A program made the position numbers and the translations under genes. Below, one piece after another: positions 21,534 to 28,590 of a DNA stretch of 30,055 nt. The notes beneath the pieces are model-generated. The model was not told the origin of the DNA, made no database searches, and saw nothing but the letters and a program-made list of their open reading frames with translations. This stretch comes from a virus. Within the stretch, counting starts at the first letter, position 1. Each line of letters opens with the position of its first letter. The stretch covers positions 1 to 30,055 of the IMG/VR virus record IMGVR_UViG_3300027295_000012. The stretch is one strand, 5' to 3'.

Positions 21534-21944
21534 TTACAGAACGTCTTCATCATCAGCAGAGATGTTGCCACCAGCTGCGTACTCAACCAAGTCGGTGATG
21601 ACCAACTTAGCCAGCGAAGGGCTAACGCCTTTCTTGTTTTTGTATGTCCAAGCGTAGCTACCAATCATACAGATTGCTTTGCTGCCGTTACCAATGTCTT
21701 CAACGATTTCTTCGTTGTCAGTGTCAAAGGCTTTGATGGGACGTTGGCTCTTGCAGGTGATGTACTTGCCCTGCTCAGGCTTCTTCTCAAGGTTCTCTTG
21801 CACAGAGATACCCATTTCTTCCAATGCAGCCACTGCCTTATCGGACAGGTTACACAGGTCAACTGTGTAGGCATCAGCCATCTCGTTCTTACGATTCAAC
21901 GAAGCCCAATATACATCGGCTTTCAGTTTCAACTTGTCACTCAT
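21534..21944 (-). CDS. Single-stranded DNA-binding protein, gp2.5-like
   Basis: A 136-aa protein resembling T7-type phage SSBs: V-D-L-C-N-L-S-D-K-A-V, then Y-I-T-C-K-S-Q-R-P-I-K, then I-G-N-G-S-K-A and W-T-Y-K-N-K-K-G-V-S-P. It ends with an acidic tail (S-A-D-D-E-D-V-L), the element that in gp2.5-type SSBs binds polymerase and helicase. I chose ATG 21944 because AAAGGA lies just upstream; the frame stays open to 21980 without another such site. A promoter (22020-22049) and a 5' hairpin precede it, so it is probably transcribed strongly. Confidence 0.85.
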   Translation of the reverse strand: MSDKLKLKADVYWASLNRKNEMADAYTVDLCNLSDKAVAALEEMGISVQENLEKKPEQGKYITCKSQRPIKAFDTDNEEIVEDIGNGSKAICMIGSYAWTYKNKKGVSPSLAKLVITDLVEYAAGGNISADDEDVL

Positions 21945-22005
21945 TTGAGTTTCCTTTGATTTAAATGCTGACCAATTCAATAGGGGTCAGCTTCCTATAT
22001 TCTTC

Positions 22006-22019
22006 AGGTCGCTAGACCT
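22006..22019 (-). other. 5-bp hairpin at the expected 5' end of the SSB transcript
   Basis: AGGTC-TAGC-GACCT is a perfect short hairpin. It lies at the predicted transcription start (about 22013-22019) of the SSB promoter, where it might stabilise the 5' end of the mRNA. No T-run follows, so it is not a terminator. Confidence 0.45.
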
Positions 22020-22452
22020 ATTGTATCACCAACTTTTCAGCGGCGTCAATGTAGTATTTGTAATCAACATCTTTCCATGTGAAGTCGTTGATGTCGTTGC
22101 AGGTCCACATACCGTAGCCATCACCAACACCTATGCGGCGTGGCTCAGCTTCTTCCTTCAGAGGTGGCATCACTTTGACAAGAGCACCACCTGCATTGCA
22201 AGCATAGAACCTACACATGTTTTGTTGTTGCACTTCTGTACCGTCCTGCATCACCATCACAAGCTTGCTGCTACGGGGCACCTTCACCCTAAGCATGAAG
22301 TCATACTTGTTCTTGTGACCTTTGATGTACACGTCGAGAGGAATGCCATGCAGCATAGCCGCTTCAGCCGCCATCGGTATGACCAAGCCACCCTGATCTT
22401 GATGCCAGCCAAGCCCTTCGTATTGATAGGCTCCCTTACGTTTTACTTTCAT
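22018..22452 (-). CDS. Family B DNA polymerase, C-terminal fragment (thumb)
   Basis: A 144-aa protein that looks like the direct continuation of the polymerase fragment at 23120-24754. It opens M-K-V-K-R-K-G-A-Y-Q-Y-E-G, which matches the K-x-Y region that follows the palm in family B polymerases. G-W-H-Q-D-Q-G, P-M-A-A-E-A-A and D-F-M-L-R-V-K-V-P-R-S-S follow, the thumb features of this phage polymerase group as I recall them. ATG 22452 has GAAAGGG about nine bases upstream; a TTG at 22470 is an alternative. It overlaps the GIY-YIG gene by 17 nt. Activity requires assembly with the N-terminal fragment. Confidence 0.82.
   Translation of the reverse strand: MKVKRKGAYQYEGLGWHQDQGGLVIPMAAEAAMLHGIPLDVYIKGHKNKYDFMLRVKVPRSSKLVMVMQDGTEVQQQNMCRFYACNAGGALVKVMPPLKEEAEPRRIGVGDGYGMWTCNDINDFTWKDVDYKYYIDAAEKLVIQ
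22020..22049 (-). promoter_or_regulatory. Promoter for the SSB/exonuclease operon
   Basis: TTGACG (22049-22044, 5/6 to -35), an 18-nt spacer and TACAAT (22025-22020, 5/6 to -10) preceded by TGA form an extended -10 promoter on the minus strand. It is inside the last codons and stop of the polymerase C-terminal fragment, 76 nt before the SSB start. Confidence 0.7.
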
Positions 22453-23098
22453 GAATGAAGACCCTTTCAATTGTTACGTTCTTAAACTTTTCAATGCTAC
22501 TTTTCTTTTTGTGAAATTTAGCAAGCACGTTTGACAAACCATTCTCTTGAAGTTCTCTGTATGAATAAGTTTCAATGTGTCCATCCTCGTGTGTAATCAC
22601 ATACAAATACTTAGTCAAAGTTTTTGACAGGGTTCTGCCTTGCTCAGCCCTATCTCGATTCTTCCAAGACTCTTTAAGTTTGTCAGAGTGTCCGTCCCGC
22701 TTACCGTCCTCCCACTCTTTCTTGACTCTGCGGCTAATCTTCTTTCTAGTCTCGTCGTGTACATGCATTCCAGAAGATGAGTCAGATCTCAGGTTGTACC
22801 CTTTGTTTTGATTCAAAGAATTAAGATGTTGCATCCACCATAATTCGCGTTCTGAAATGTGTTCTTCTTCCACAAACTCAAGGGGGAACATCTCAAAAGA
22901 ATCAACGCCATACTTGATCATTGAGTTGTACAAGTGAGGGTTCATTCGATCTGAGTTGTTTCCATTTCTCACATCGGACAAATACTGATGGCACCTCTTC
23001 CATATACACTTTGTCTTTCCGACGTATACTTTTCCATTAACTGTATTGTATATACAGTAGATCAATGGTCGTTGTTTGAGTAGGATGATTGGTTTCAT
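22436..23098 (-). CDS. GIY-YIG homing endonuclease inserted in the polymerase gene
   Basis: A 220-aa protein with the GIY-YIG core: C15-I-Y17, then Y25-V-G27-K, R35, and an S-E-R-E-L-W-W-M helix (E83/E85) followed by N-K-G-Y-N. A DNA-binding region with R-K-K-I-S-R-R, typical of NUMOD3/I-TevI-like linkers, is at about 117-125. It lies between two halves of a polymerase gene, 21 nt after the first and overlapping the second by 17 nt, so it is a free-standing homing gene with no intron around it. It has no clear Shine-Dalgarno and an extended -10 motif directly upstream, so its message may be leaderless. Confidence 0.9.
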   Translation of the reverse strand: MKPIILLKQRPLIYCIYNTVNGKVYVGKTKCIWKRCHQYLSDVRNGNNSDRMNPHLYNSMIKYGVDSFEMFPLEFVEEEHISERELWWMQHLNSLNQNKGYNLRSDSSSGMHVHDETRKKISRRVKKEWEDGKRDGHSDKLKESWKNRDRAEQGRTLSKTLTKYLYVITHEDGHIETYSYRELQENGLSNVLAKFHKKKSSIEKFKNVTIERVFIHESKT

Positions 23099-23105
23099 AC
23101 CAGTA

Positions 23106-23114
23106 GTTATACCA
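23106..23114 (-). promoter_or_regulatory. Extended -10 motif before the GIY-YIG gene
   Basis: TGGTATAAC on the minus strand, in the 21-nt gap between the polymerase N-fragment and the GIY-YIG gene. The expected start (about 23099) is one base from ATG 23098. No -35 of quality is visible. The same core is found before nrdA. Confidence 0.45.
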
Positions 23115-23119
23115 CATAG

Positions 23120-24754
23120 TTATTCATAGACAGCAATATAATTGTTGCAATCTTTAATACACATCTTGGTATACGTAGCAAACTCTAACTGTAATCCAAC
23201 CTGTCTCTGCCAAGCATCACAAACGTTGATATATTCATCATGTTTATTGCGTGGCATTTTCACAGTGATACCGTCTGTGTTGACCTGCAACACTTGCAGC
23301 CCTTCAATCTCCATCAGCTTCTCAGCCAACAAACACAACGTCAACTGACCATTGATGGTGATCGTCATCGTGTATTGAGGGTCATAGAAGGGGCTGTACT
23401 TGTTGTTGCTGTCACCGTACACACCGTTCAATGCAAGCTTCAGCATGGCGTTCTCAGCGCTGCCCTTGGGGTAGCTCTTACGCTGCTCGTACACGTCTTG
23501 GTAGATGTCACAGAACTTCTCAGACAAGTGCTCAGGATAGACACGGTTGGTAATGGCAATGTTGGGATACATAGATGCAACGTCTGCGTCGATGATCATG
23601 TGTTTGTCATCAGCGTTAACAATAACGTTAGACACAGATCCGTGAATACCACCAGTGCCGAAGTCGAAACGAAAGCCATTGATGGTGACGTTCAAGTTGG
23701 TAGCAACTCTCCAGTTCTTCCAATAGCTGTACTGCTTCTCACCCTTCTTCTTAGCCTTCAACTCTTCCTCTGACACCCAACCCATTGGATGCAAAGCTTT
23801 GAAGCCAGCAACAACATCATCGCTTGGTTTGTTGAACCACTTCTGACGCTTCGTCACCATCTCAGCATAGGCCGCTAGGTCACCGAGGTCGCTCTCTTCA
23901 ATGTCAGACAAAGCACCTTTTGTTTCTGTCAAAGACTGTGCAGCAAACCAAGCAAGCACAAGCTGAAACTCAGGACGCTTGAAGTCGTAGTAGTTGAACA
24001 GACAATCTTTGATGTGAATCACTGGTCGCTTTGTCTGATTGATATGACGCTCACCCTTCTTACCAACACGATAGCAACTACCGGGCATGTCTTCTTCAAG
24101 ACGCATGATGAAGTAGTCTTTGCCGATCTTCGTATCGTTGTGGTTGAGGAAGTTGCGACCATACTTTGTAGATAACTCTTCACGGAATGTAATCTGTGAC
24201 AAGCATTCTTTGTAGAACTTCAACGTCATCTTCACATCGTGCATGTTGTATACAAGCAACACATCGATCTGGTCATCGGTCAAGTCAGAGTGAGGATCGT
24301 ATGGCAGGTCAACGATGCTGTCAGCTTTCATGTTGAACTCAAGCGCCTTCAACGATGTAGCCCTTGCGGGATTGTCGAAGTGCATAATCTTGAACAGGTC
24401 AACTTGCTGCACATACTGTTGGTTGTCACGGATGAGGTGACCAAACCTGTCGTCACTACCGATGATGCTCTGTGCTTTCTTGTACGCACGTGTAGCCACA
24501 GCCTTGCCCGACACTGTCACTGCCTTGTCTCGTACAGACAACAAGTCATGTAGCACAGGGTAGTCAAAGCCTATGTTGTTGTACCCCACCATCCTGTGTT
24601 TCTTCTTCTTCAACTCGTCAAGGAAGCTGAACAATGCAGGGGCTTCGTTCTTTCTGGTGGAGCATTCAAACGCTACAGCATGCGACTCATCAGCACTGAT
24701 CGCTGAGAATGTGAACGCTGTCTTGTAAGTCTCTATGTCCCACAGGTAGTCCAT
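23120..24754 (-). CDS. Family B DNA polymerase, N-terminal fragment (exonuclease + palm)
   Basis: A 544-aa protein. The 3'-5' exonuclease motifs are complete: W-D-I-E near residue 5 (Exo I), G-Y-N-N-I-G-F-D-Y (Exo II) and Y-N-M-H-D (Exo III). Polymerase motif A is D389-A-D-V-A-S-M-Y-P, motif B is K439-L-A-L-N-G-V-Y-G, and motif C is V-N492-T-D494-G-I-T. Motif C has N in place of the first D of D-T-D; the second D, the metal ligand, is kept. The protein ends Y-I-A-V-Y-E, just before the K-x-Y region and thumb, which are encoded separately at 22018-22452. ATG 24754 has AAGGA eight bases upstream; the longer frame to 24793 lacks a site. Confidence 0.9.
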   Translation of the reverse strand: MDYLWDIETYKTAFTFSAISADESHAVAFECSTRKNEAPALFSFLDELKKKKHRMVGYNNIGFDYPVLHDLLSVRDKAVTVSGKAVATRAYKKAQSIIGSDDRFGHLIRDNQQYVQQVDLFKIMHFDNPARATSLKALEFNMKADSIVDLPYDPHSDLTDDQIDVLLVYNMHDVKMTLKFYKECLSQITFREELSTKYGRNFLNHNDTKIGKDYFIMRLEEDMPGSCYRVGKKGERHINQTKRPVIHIKDCLFNYYDFKRPEFQLVLAWFAAQSLTETKGALSDIEESDLGDLAAYAEMVTKRQKWFNKPSDDVVAGFKALHPMGWVSEEELKAKKKGEKQYSYWKNWRVATNLNVTINGFRFDFGTGGIHGSVSNVIVNADDKHMIIDADVASMYPNIAITNRVYPEHLSEKFCDIYQDVYEQRKSYPKGSAENAMLKLALNGVYGDSNNKYSPFYDPQYTMTITINGQLTLCLLAEKLMEIEGLQVLQVNTDGITVKMPRNKHDEYINVCDAWQRQVGLQLEFATYTKMCIKDCNNYIAVYE

Positions 24755-25157
24755 CTTTCTTTTCCTTCTTTGGTTTCGGGAACAGTTTATCACGGTAGGC
24801 TCTCATCAACGAAGCACTCACGTTCTGAATAGCATACGCCTCTATCTCACTACCGGGATTGTCTTCACAGATATACCTGAAGTATTCCTGCACCACATGC
24901 ACGGCTTCGTGTACTAACAATGTTGCAACATCGATGCCGTCTGTCTCAGGCTTCACAGGTATGCAGACAACAGTGGCTCTGTTACCCTTTGCTGAGTCTA
25001 AGAAGTGTGTTGTAGCCAGAGCACCTGAGCTTAACCAGCTGCCCCAGTCTGACATTGGCACCTTCAAGTATCTCAATGTGCGATAGTAGTCTGCCTCATT
25101 GGTGCAGATACCAAGGTAGTCACCTTCGATCAGTGTCTTGTTCAACCATGTCGTCAT
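24690..25157 (-). CDS. HExxH zinc metallopeptidase-like protein
   Basis: A 155-aa protein with H83-E84-A-V-H87 in L-L-V-H-E-A-V-H-V-V-Q, followed by G-S-E-I-E-A-Y-A-I-Q, where E104 or E106 could be the third zinc ligand. It therefore looks like a small gluzincin-type peptidase. Its upstream half contains A-D-A-T-T-H-F-like residues (A-L-A-T-T-H-F-L). No signal peptide is present. I recall homologues in replication regions of other phages with no known substrate. ATG 25157 has AAGGA at five bases. It overlaps the polymerase start by 65 nt. Confidence 0.72.
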   Translation of the reverse strand: MTTWLNKTLIEGDYLGICTNEADYYRTLRYLKVPMSDWGSWLSSGALATTHFLDSAKGNRATVVCIPVKPETDGIDVATLLVHEAVHVVQEYFRYICEDNPGSEIEAYAIQNVSASLMRAYRDKLFPKPKKEKKDGLPVGHRDLQDSVHILSDQC

Positions 25158-25278
25158 CGTTGTCCTTCTTTGTTTGTTCAGGTTTGTCTTTGCCGAAGAT
25201 GGCATCCCATCGGTTGGCCCATTCTTCATCAGCCACAGAGCGTGGTCGCTGTGTAGATCCTTTGCCGCCGTCACTCAT
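25120..25278 (-). CDS. Small conserved phage protein (M-S-D-G-G-K-G-S type)
   Basis: A 52-aa protein beginning M-S-D-G-G-K-G-S and containing W-D-A-I-F-G-K, a pairing I recognise from many small phage proteins of unknown function. The tail is highly charged and probably disordered. It overlaps the peptidase-like start by 38 nt and is itself overlapped by the previous stop. Confidence 0.78.
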   Translation of the reverse strand: MSDGGKGSTQRPRSVADEEWANRWDAIFGKDKPEQTKKDNDDDMVEQDTDRR

Positions 25279-25405
25279 GGTTATCCCTCAGATCTTCGTA
25301 GGCTTTGACAGCACGGTCAATGTCATCAAGCTCAGCATAGAGCTTTGCCAGTTCTGTGTTGCCTGCCATGTAAGCTTCACGCTCAAGTTCTTTGTAAGTT
25401 TTCAT
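25271..25405 (-). CDS. Small hypothetical protein (44 aa)
   Basis: A 44-aa helical protein (M-K-T-Y-K-E-L-E-R-E-A-Y-M-A-G-N-T-E-L-A). The R-E-A-Y-M-A-G-N-T-E-L pattern occurs in small phage proteins I recall. The start shares one base with the preceding stop (TGATG), which supports translation by coupling. The function is unknown. Confidence 0.68.
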   Translation of the reverse strand: MKTYKELEREAYMAGNTELAKLYAELDDIDRAVKAYEDLRDNHE

Positions 25406-25554
25406 CACGCTCTCCGGTTGTTTAAGATTTGCAACAAGATGTTGATCGAGTTAACCAACATCATCTGTTCCATTGGGTCAAGCTGTTGATAGCTTGGTGT
25501 TGGATGGGGCCATCGCTTTCGTATGGCTTCCCAATAACGTTCTACATCGCTCAT
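25405..25554 (-). CDS. Small hypothetical protein (49 aa)
   Basis: A 49-aa protein with an aromatic, basic N-terminus (E-R-Y-W-E-A-I-R-K-R-W-P) and a hydrophobic helix (M-M-L-V-N-S-I-N-I-L-L-Q-I-L). Overlaps with both neighbours (ATGA upstream, TGATG downstream) support it. No family is recognised. Confidence 0.66.
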   Translation of the reverse strand: MSDVERYWEAIRKRWPHPTPSYQQLDPMEQMMLVNSINILLQILNNRRA

Positions 25555-25724
25555 AGTATCTCCAATACTTTGATGAAACCAAGTTCATCGCCTATCTCGT
25601 TAGACCACGCAACTAGTTCACCACCTAAGACCTCATCATTGAACCAAGCAATACCATCAGCATCGTCTTCATGCATTGTGTCATTGTCATAGGTCAACTC
25701 AACTAACATTTTGATTGTCTTCAT
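25551..25724 (-). CDS. Small acidic hypothetical protein (57 aa)
   Basis: A 57-aa strongly acidic protein (N-D-T-M-H-E-D-D-A-D-G, then F-N-D-E-V-L) with short beta strands at both ends. Small acidic early proteins of phages often bind host proteins or act as DNA mimics, but nothing specific is visible. ATGA overlaps link it to the primase-helicase upstream and the next small gene downstream. Confidence 0.66.
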   Translation of the reverse strand: MKTIKMLVELTYDNDTMHEDDADGIAWFNDEVLGGELVAWSNEIGDELGFIKVLEIL

Positions 25725-27346
25725 AGTATGTCCTGTTCGTCTGGTGTGGGATCATCAATCTCGATAAGGCGTTGCATGTCTTTGTTGAACAACAAAAAGC
25801 CTGCTGGTCCTGTCTCACCTGTGAATCGTGACTTCAACAATCTGACACAGGTGGTGTTACGCACTCGCTCGTCATCATGTTGTTGGTCACGCTGCAATCC
25901 GATCACAGCGTCAGACAACTGAGCAATACCTGCTGTACCACGCAGCGAAGACAGCGTCATCTCTGCACCGTTCTCAGCACCCTTGCTACCTGACTCACGT
26001 CGAGTATGCGACACACCGAACAAACCAACACCAGTCTCTTCAACGAATGTACGAAGCTTTGTCAGCAGCATGTCCAAGCCTTTGCGTTCATCGGTATCCA
26101 TACCAGACAAGATCATTTGGTAGTGGTCAAGAATGATCCAGCTACACCCCATACCCTTTGCCATCCAACGCAGTCGGGCAATGACGTTATCAATGTCAAG
26201 GCTACCAAAGTGAGAGAACATTGTCACACGACCAGTACCCATTGTCTTCTCAAAAGCATCACGCAACTCTTGCTCTGTGTACTCTGTTGTTGGCAGATGC
26301 AAAGCCTTCATTGCTTCAATGGACATGATGCCTTGTGCTGTGCGCGATGGTGATTCTTCAAGGAAGGCGCAGCCAATCTTGTCGTCTGTCGTCATCAACA
26401 AGTGGTGAATGATCTGTCGCAAGAACGTACTCTTACCCTGACCCGTACCTGCTGCAACAGTGACAAGCTCACGCTTACGTAGGCCACAAAGCATACCGTC
26501 AAGGGTAGTGTAGGGCCAGTGTGCATCAGGCTTTTGACGTGGCTTCTTAAGCTCATCCCATAGGCTGTCACCATTGATCAAACCATCGGGAGTATATTGC
26601 TCACTGGACCACCAGCGACTAATGAACAACTGCTCTTTACTTTCGGCTAGGTAGTCACATGCGTCTTTGAAAGCTGGATCATGCTTGACAATCTTTGCTT
26701 TGCTACCGAAGATGTCAGCAACTTCCTTAGCTGCCTTGCGTCCCGGCTCATCGTTGTCAAAACAAATGACGATGGTTTCAAAACTGTCGAGGTATTCATA
26801 CTGTGCCTTGACATCCTTGACTGCAGAGCCTGCGCCATTACGAATCGAAACAACAGGGTACTTACCAGCACCGATCATCTGAAATGCAGCGAGAGCATCA
26901 GCTTCACCTTCAACGATAGTGATTGTCTTACCACCTTTGGAGAACAGATGTTGACCAAATAAGGTGCCAGCTTTCCAGTCGCCTTCAGTGCTGAAGATCT
27001 TGTCCTTGACGTTGCGAATCTTAGCAGCCACCAACGATCCAGTGTCGTCGAAGTAGGGGAACAGATAGCTGTCACCATCTCTAACTACACCATACTTTTC
27101 AACGGTGGTCTTGGTTAGTCTACGCTCACTGATACTAACGGCTACTCCGTTGTTGTATCGTTTGATGAAGCTCATGTCTTTTGGTTTGACTACTTCAGTC
27201 ATGTGTTGTCTTTCTGTGGTGATGTTTTCGGAAGAGGGTGTGTGTGTGCTACACACGAAGCAGTAGGTGGAGTGGTCGTCGTTGAGCGATGCACCATCAC
27301 TACTACCGCAGTGTTCACAGCTTATGTGTGTGCGAATGAATGCCAT
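25721..27346 (-). CDS. Primase-helicase, T7 gp4-like
   Basis: A 541-aa bifunctional replication protein. The zinc-binding domain has C10-x2-C13 and C29-x2-C32. The TOPRIM primase domain shows V-E146-G-E-A-D150-A and later C-F-D-N-D-E (about 195-200). The RecA-like helicase has Walker A G300-T-G-Q-G-K-S306 and a Walker B segment W-I-I-L-D-H. The length is close to the full-length T7 gp4 (566 aa). It would unwind DNA 5'-3' and synthesise primers for the family B polymerase. The start lies 2 nt after the previous stop with no strong ribosome binding site, and the end overlaps the next gene by ATGA. Confidence 0.93.
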   Translation of the reverse strand: MAFIRTHISCEHCGSSDGASLNDDHSTYCFVCSTHTPSSENITTERQHMTEVVKPKDMSFIKRYNNGVAVSISERRLTKTTVEKYGVVRDGDSYLFPYFDDTGSLVAAKIRNVKDKIFSTEGDWKAGTLFGQHLFSKGGKTITIVEGEADALAAFQMIGAGKYPVVSIRNGAGSAVKDVKAQYEYLDSFETIVICFDNDEPGRKAAKEVADIFGSKAKIVKHDPAFKDACDYLAESKEQLFISRWWSSEQYTPDGLINGDSLWDELKKPRQKPDAHWPYTTLDGMLCGLRKRELVTVAAGTGQGKSTFLRQIIHHLLMTTDDKIGCAFLEESPSRTAQGIMSIEAMKALHLPTTEYTEQELRDAFEKTMGTGRVTMFSHFGSLDIDNVIARLRWMAKGMGCSWIILDHYQMILSGMDTDERKGLDMLLTKLRTFVEETGVGLFGVSHTRRESGSKGAENGAEMTLSSLRGTAGIAQLSDAVIGLQRDQQHDDERVRNTTCVRLLKSRFTGETGPAGFLLFNKDMQRLIEIDDPTPDEQDIL

Positions 27347-27348
27347 AG

Positions 27349-27504
27349 TTATTTGATGTTAAGCCACAACCCAACCTGAGCAAACGCATAGCCTGTCCAG
27401 ATCATACCGTTGCTCAGTTCGCCTTTGGACCATTGAAGAACGCCGACGATGAGGTAGCCTATGCCCGTGAGGGCAACAATGGTTTGTTCAATGTTCATTG
27501 TCAT
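27349..27504 (-). CDS. Small two-helix membrane protein
   Basis: A 51-aa protein with two hydrophobic segments (T-I-V-A-L-T-G-I-G-Y-L-I-V-G-V-L and M-I-W-T-G-Y-A-F-A-Q-V-G-L-W-L) separated by a short charged turn. ATG 27504 overlaps the preceding stop as ATGA; ATG 27498 is an alternative. It might act on the host inner membrane, but nothing identifies its role. Confidence 0.62.
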   Translation of the reverse strand: MTMNIEQTIVALTGIGYLIVGVLQWSKGELSNGMIWTGYAFAQVGLWLNIK

Positions 27505-27671
27505 AGTTCCAGTTCTACAACTTGGTAGCCCCATGCCTGACACAACGGTTGCTGGTCAGCACAGGCTTCAGCTTCTTCTTCAGTTTCAAACTGAGCAACA
27601 TCTCCGTCGTCAGTCGTGATTGTAAGAATACCTTTACCTCTAGGATTTCTAGTAATCAAAATGTAGTTCAT
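27501..27671 (-). CDS. Small hypothetical protein (56 aa)
   Basis: A 56-aa protein beginning M-N-Y-I-L-I-T-R-N-P-R-G-K-G and containing F-E-T-E-E-E-A-E-A-C-A. The strand-helix pattern (I-L-T-I-T-T-D-D-G, then E-E-E-A-E-A) resembles small alpha/beta proteins. I chose ATG 27671, one base after the preceding stop; the frame upstream of it lies inside the neighbour. Confidence 0.64.
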   Translation of the reverse strand: MNYILITRNPRGKGILTITTDDGDVAQFETEEEAEACADQQPLCQAWGYQVVELEL

Positions 27672-27672
27672 G

Positions 27673-28146
27673 TCAGTCCCACAAGTTCTGAAAGTATTTA
27701 CCGAACAACTCAAAGCCTCGCTGCTTACGTGCGTTGTAAGCTTCCAAGCCTTCTCTGTCACACTTGATCTGTGACCACTGCTCAGACAAGTCAACCTCTT
27801 CATTCACTTCGCTGTGATCAAAGAACTTGTCATCGCCTGTGCCATCGGCATGTTCCTTCATAGCCCAGATCATCTCGTCCAGCACCCAATCCCAACGCTT
27901 ATGTAGGTTGGCATCAATGTCCCATTCGTTTTCCTTTGGTGGTGCTGACGTGCTACGCAACTCTTCAGGTACGTCCTCATCATCCACCATACCTGAGCCT
28001 TGCTTGGTCAGCTTCAGTTGTTGCAGCAGCGGTGCAGCAATGAGGGCTATGGTGTGGTCAGCATTCCAGCTATCCCACTTGTCCAAGAATACATCTTCCT
28101 GTCGAGGAGTGCCAGCATCTGGGTAGGGTCCAATAAACACTTTCAT
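27673..28146 (-). CDS. Conserved acidic phage protein, unknown function
   Basis: A 157-aa tryptophan- and acid-rich protein: W-D-S-W-N-A-D-H-T-I-A, then V-D-D-E-D-V-P-E-E-L-R, K-E-N-E-W-D and R-W-D-W-V-L-D-E-M-I-W-A. From memory this exact mix (V-D-D-E-D-V-P and R-W-D-W-V) is shared by hypothetical proteins in many unrelated tailed phages. No catalytic motif is assignable. The start overlaps the upstream stop by ATGA. Confidence 0.75.
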   Translation of the reverse strand: MKVFIGPYPDAGTPRQEDVFLDKWDSWNADHTIALIAAPLLQQLKLTKQGSGMVDDEDVPEELRSTSAPPKENEWDIDANLHKRWDWVLDEMIWAMKEHADGTGDDKFFDHSEVNEEVDLSEQWSQIKCDREGLEAYNARKQRGFELFGKYFQNLWD

Positions 28147-28397
28147 TTCGTACCTGCCTTGCTGTATATGTGCATCAGTTTGCTACGAACAATGGCATCC
28201 TCACGTTCACGAGCGCTGCCATAGATGGTGCCATAGTTGACATTGTCCTTACGCTTACGTTCCACCACTTCTGTCGCCAGCTGTGAGCCTGTCTTAGCAG
28301 ACTGCTTAGCTTTGAAGACTGGGTCGTCAGCAAAGATGGATGGTCGAGGGTTTTGTTGCCAGTGAAACGGGCTTGATGGATGGCAGGTGCATGTCAT
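28143..28397 (-). CDS. Small basic hypothetical protein
   Basis: An 84-aa protein starting M-T-C-T-C-H-P-S-S-P-F-H-W with a C-x-C-H start and a basic helical second half (E-V-V-E-R-K-R-K-D and R-E-R-E-D-A-I-V-R-S-K). The two cysteines and two histidines could bind a metal. ATG 28397 overlaps the preceding stop (ATGA). The function is unknown. Confidence 0.66.
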   Translation of the reverse strand: MTCTCHPSSPFHWQQNPRPSIFADDPVFKAKQSAKTGSQLATEVVERKRKDNVNYGTIYGSAREREDAIVRSKLMHIYSKAGTK

Positions 28398-28588
28398 TGT
28401 TGTTCTCCGTATCCGTGCAGTTGATCGTGTCGTCCGGTCCATTCGCAGTCAAGGCAGCGAGATGGTGAGTCGTTGTCCTGTGGTTTCATACTGTGACAGT
28501 AATGGTCCCAAGTGTTTGCCATAACCATTTGGTGGTACTCAAGCGTTACTTGTTCACTCATACATGCAGGGCATCGCAGTGTTGACAT
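28394..28588 (-). CDS. Small zinc-finger-like protein
   Basis: A 64-aa protein with C-P-A-C at the N-terminus and C-L-D-C-E-W near the C-terminus, spaced as a zinc ribbon, plus additional His/Cys (H-Y-C-H). ATG 28588 has GGAGA six bases upstream; an ATG two codons earlier (28594) overlaps the thyX stop. It may bind nucleic acid or mediate protein contacts. Confidence 0.68.
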   Translation of the reverse strand: MSTLRCPACMSEQVTLEYHQMVMANTWDHYCHSMKPQDNDSPSRCLDCEWTGRHDQLHGYGEQQ

Positions 28589-28590
28589 AG

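Noticed and set aside
22436-23119. Group I intron carrying the GIY-YIG gene in the polymerase
   Set aside because: The non-coding space around the GIY-YIG frame is 21 nt on one side and negative on the other, too little for a ribozyme core; part 2 also has its own start and ribosome binding site.
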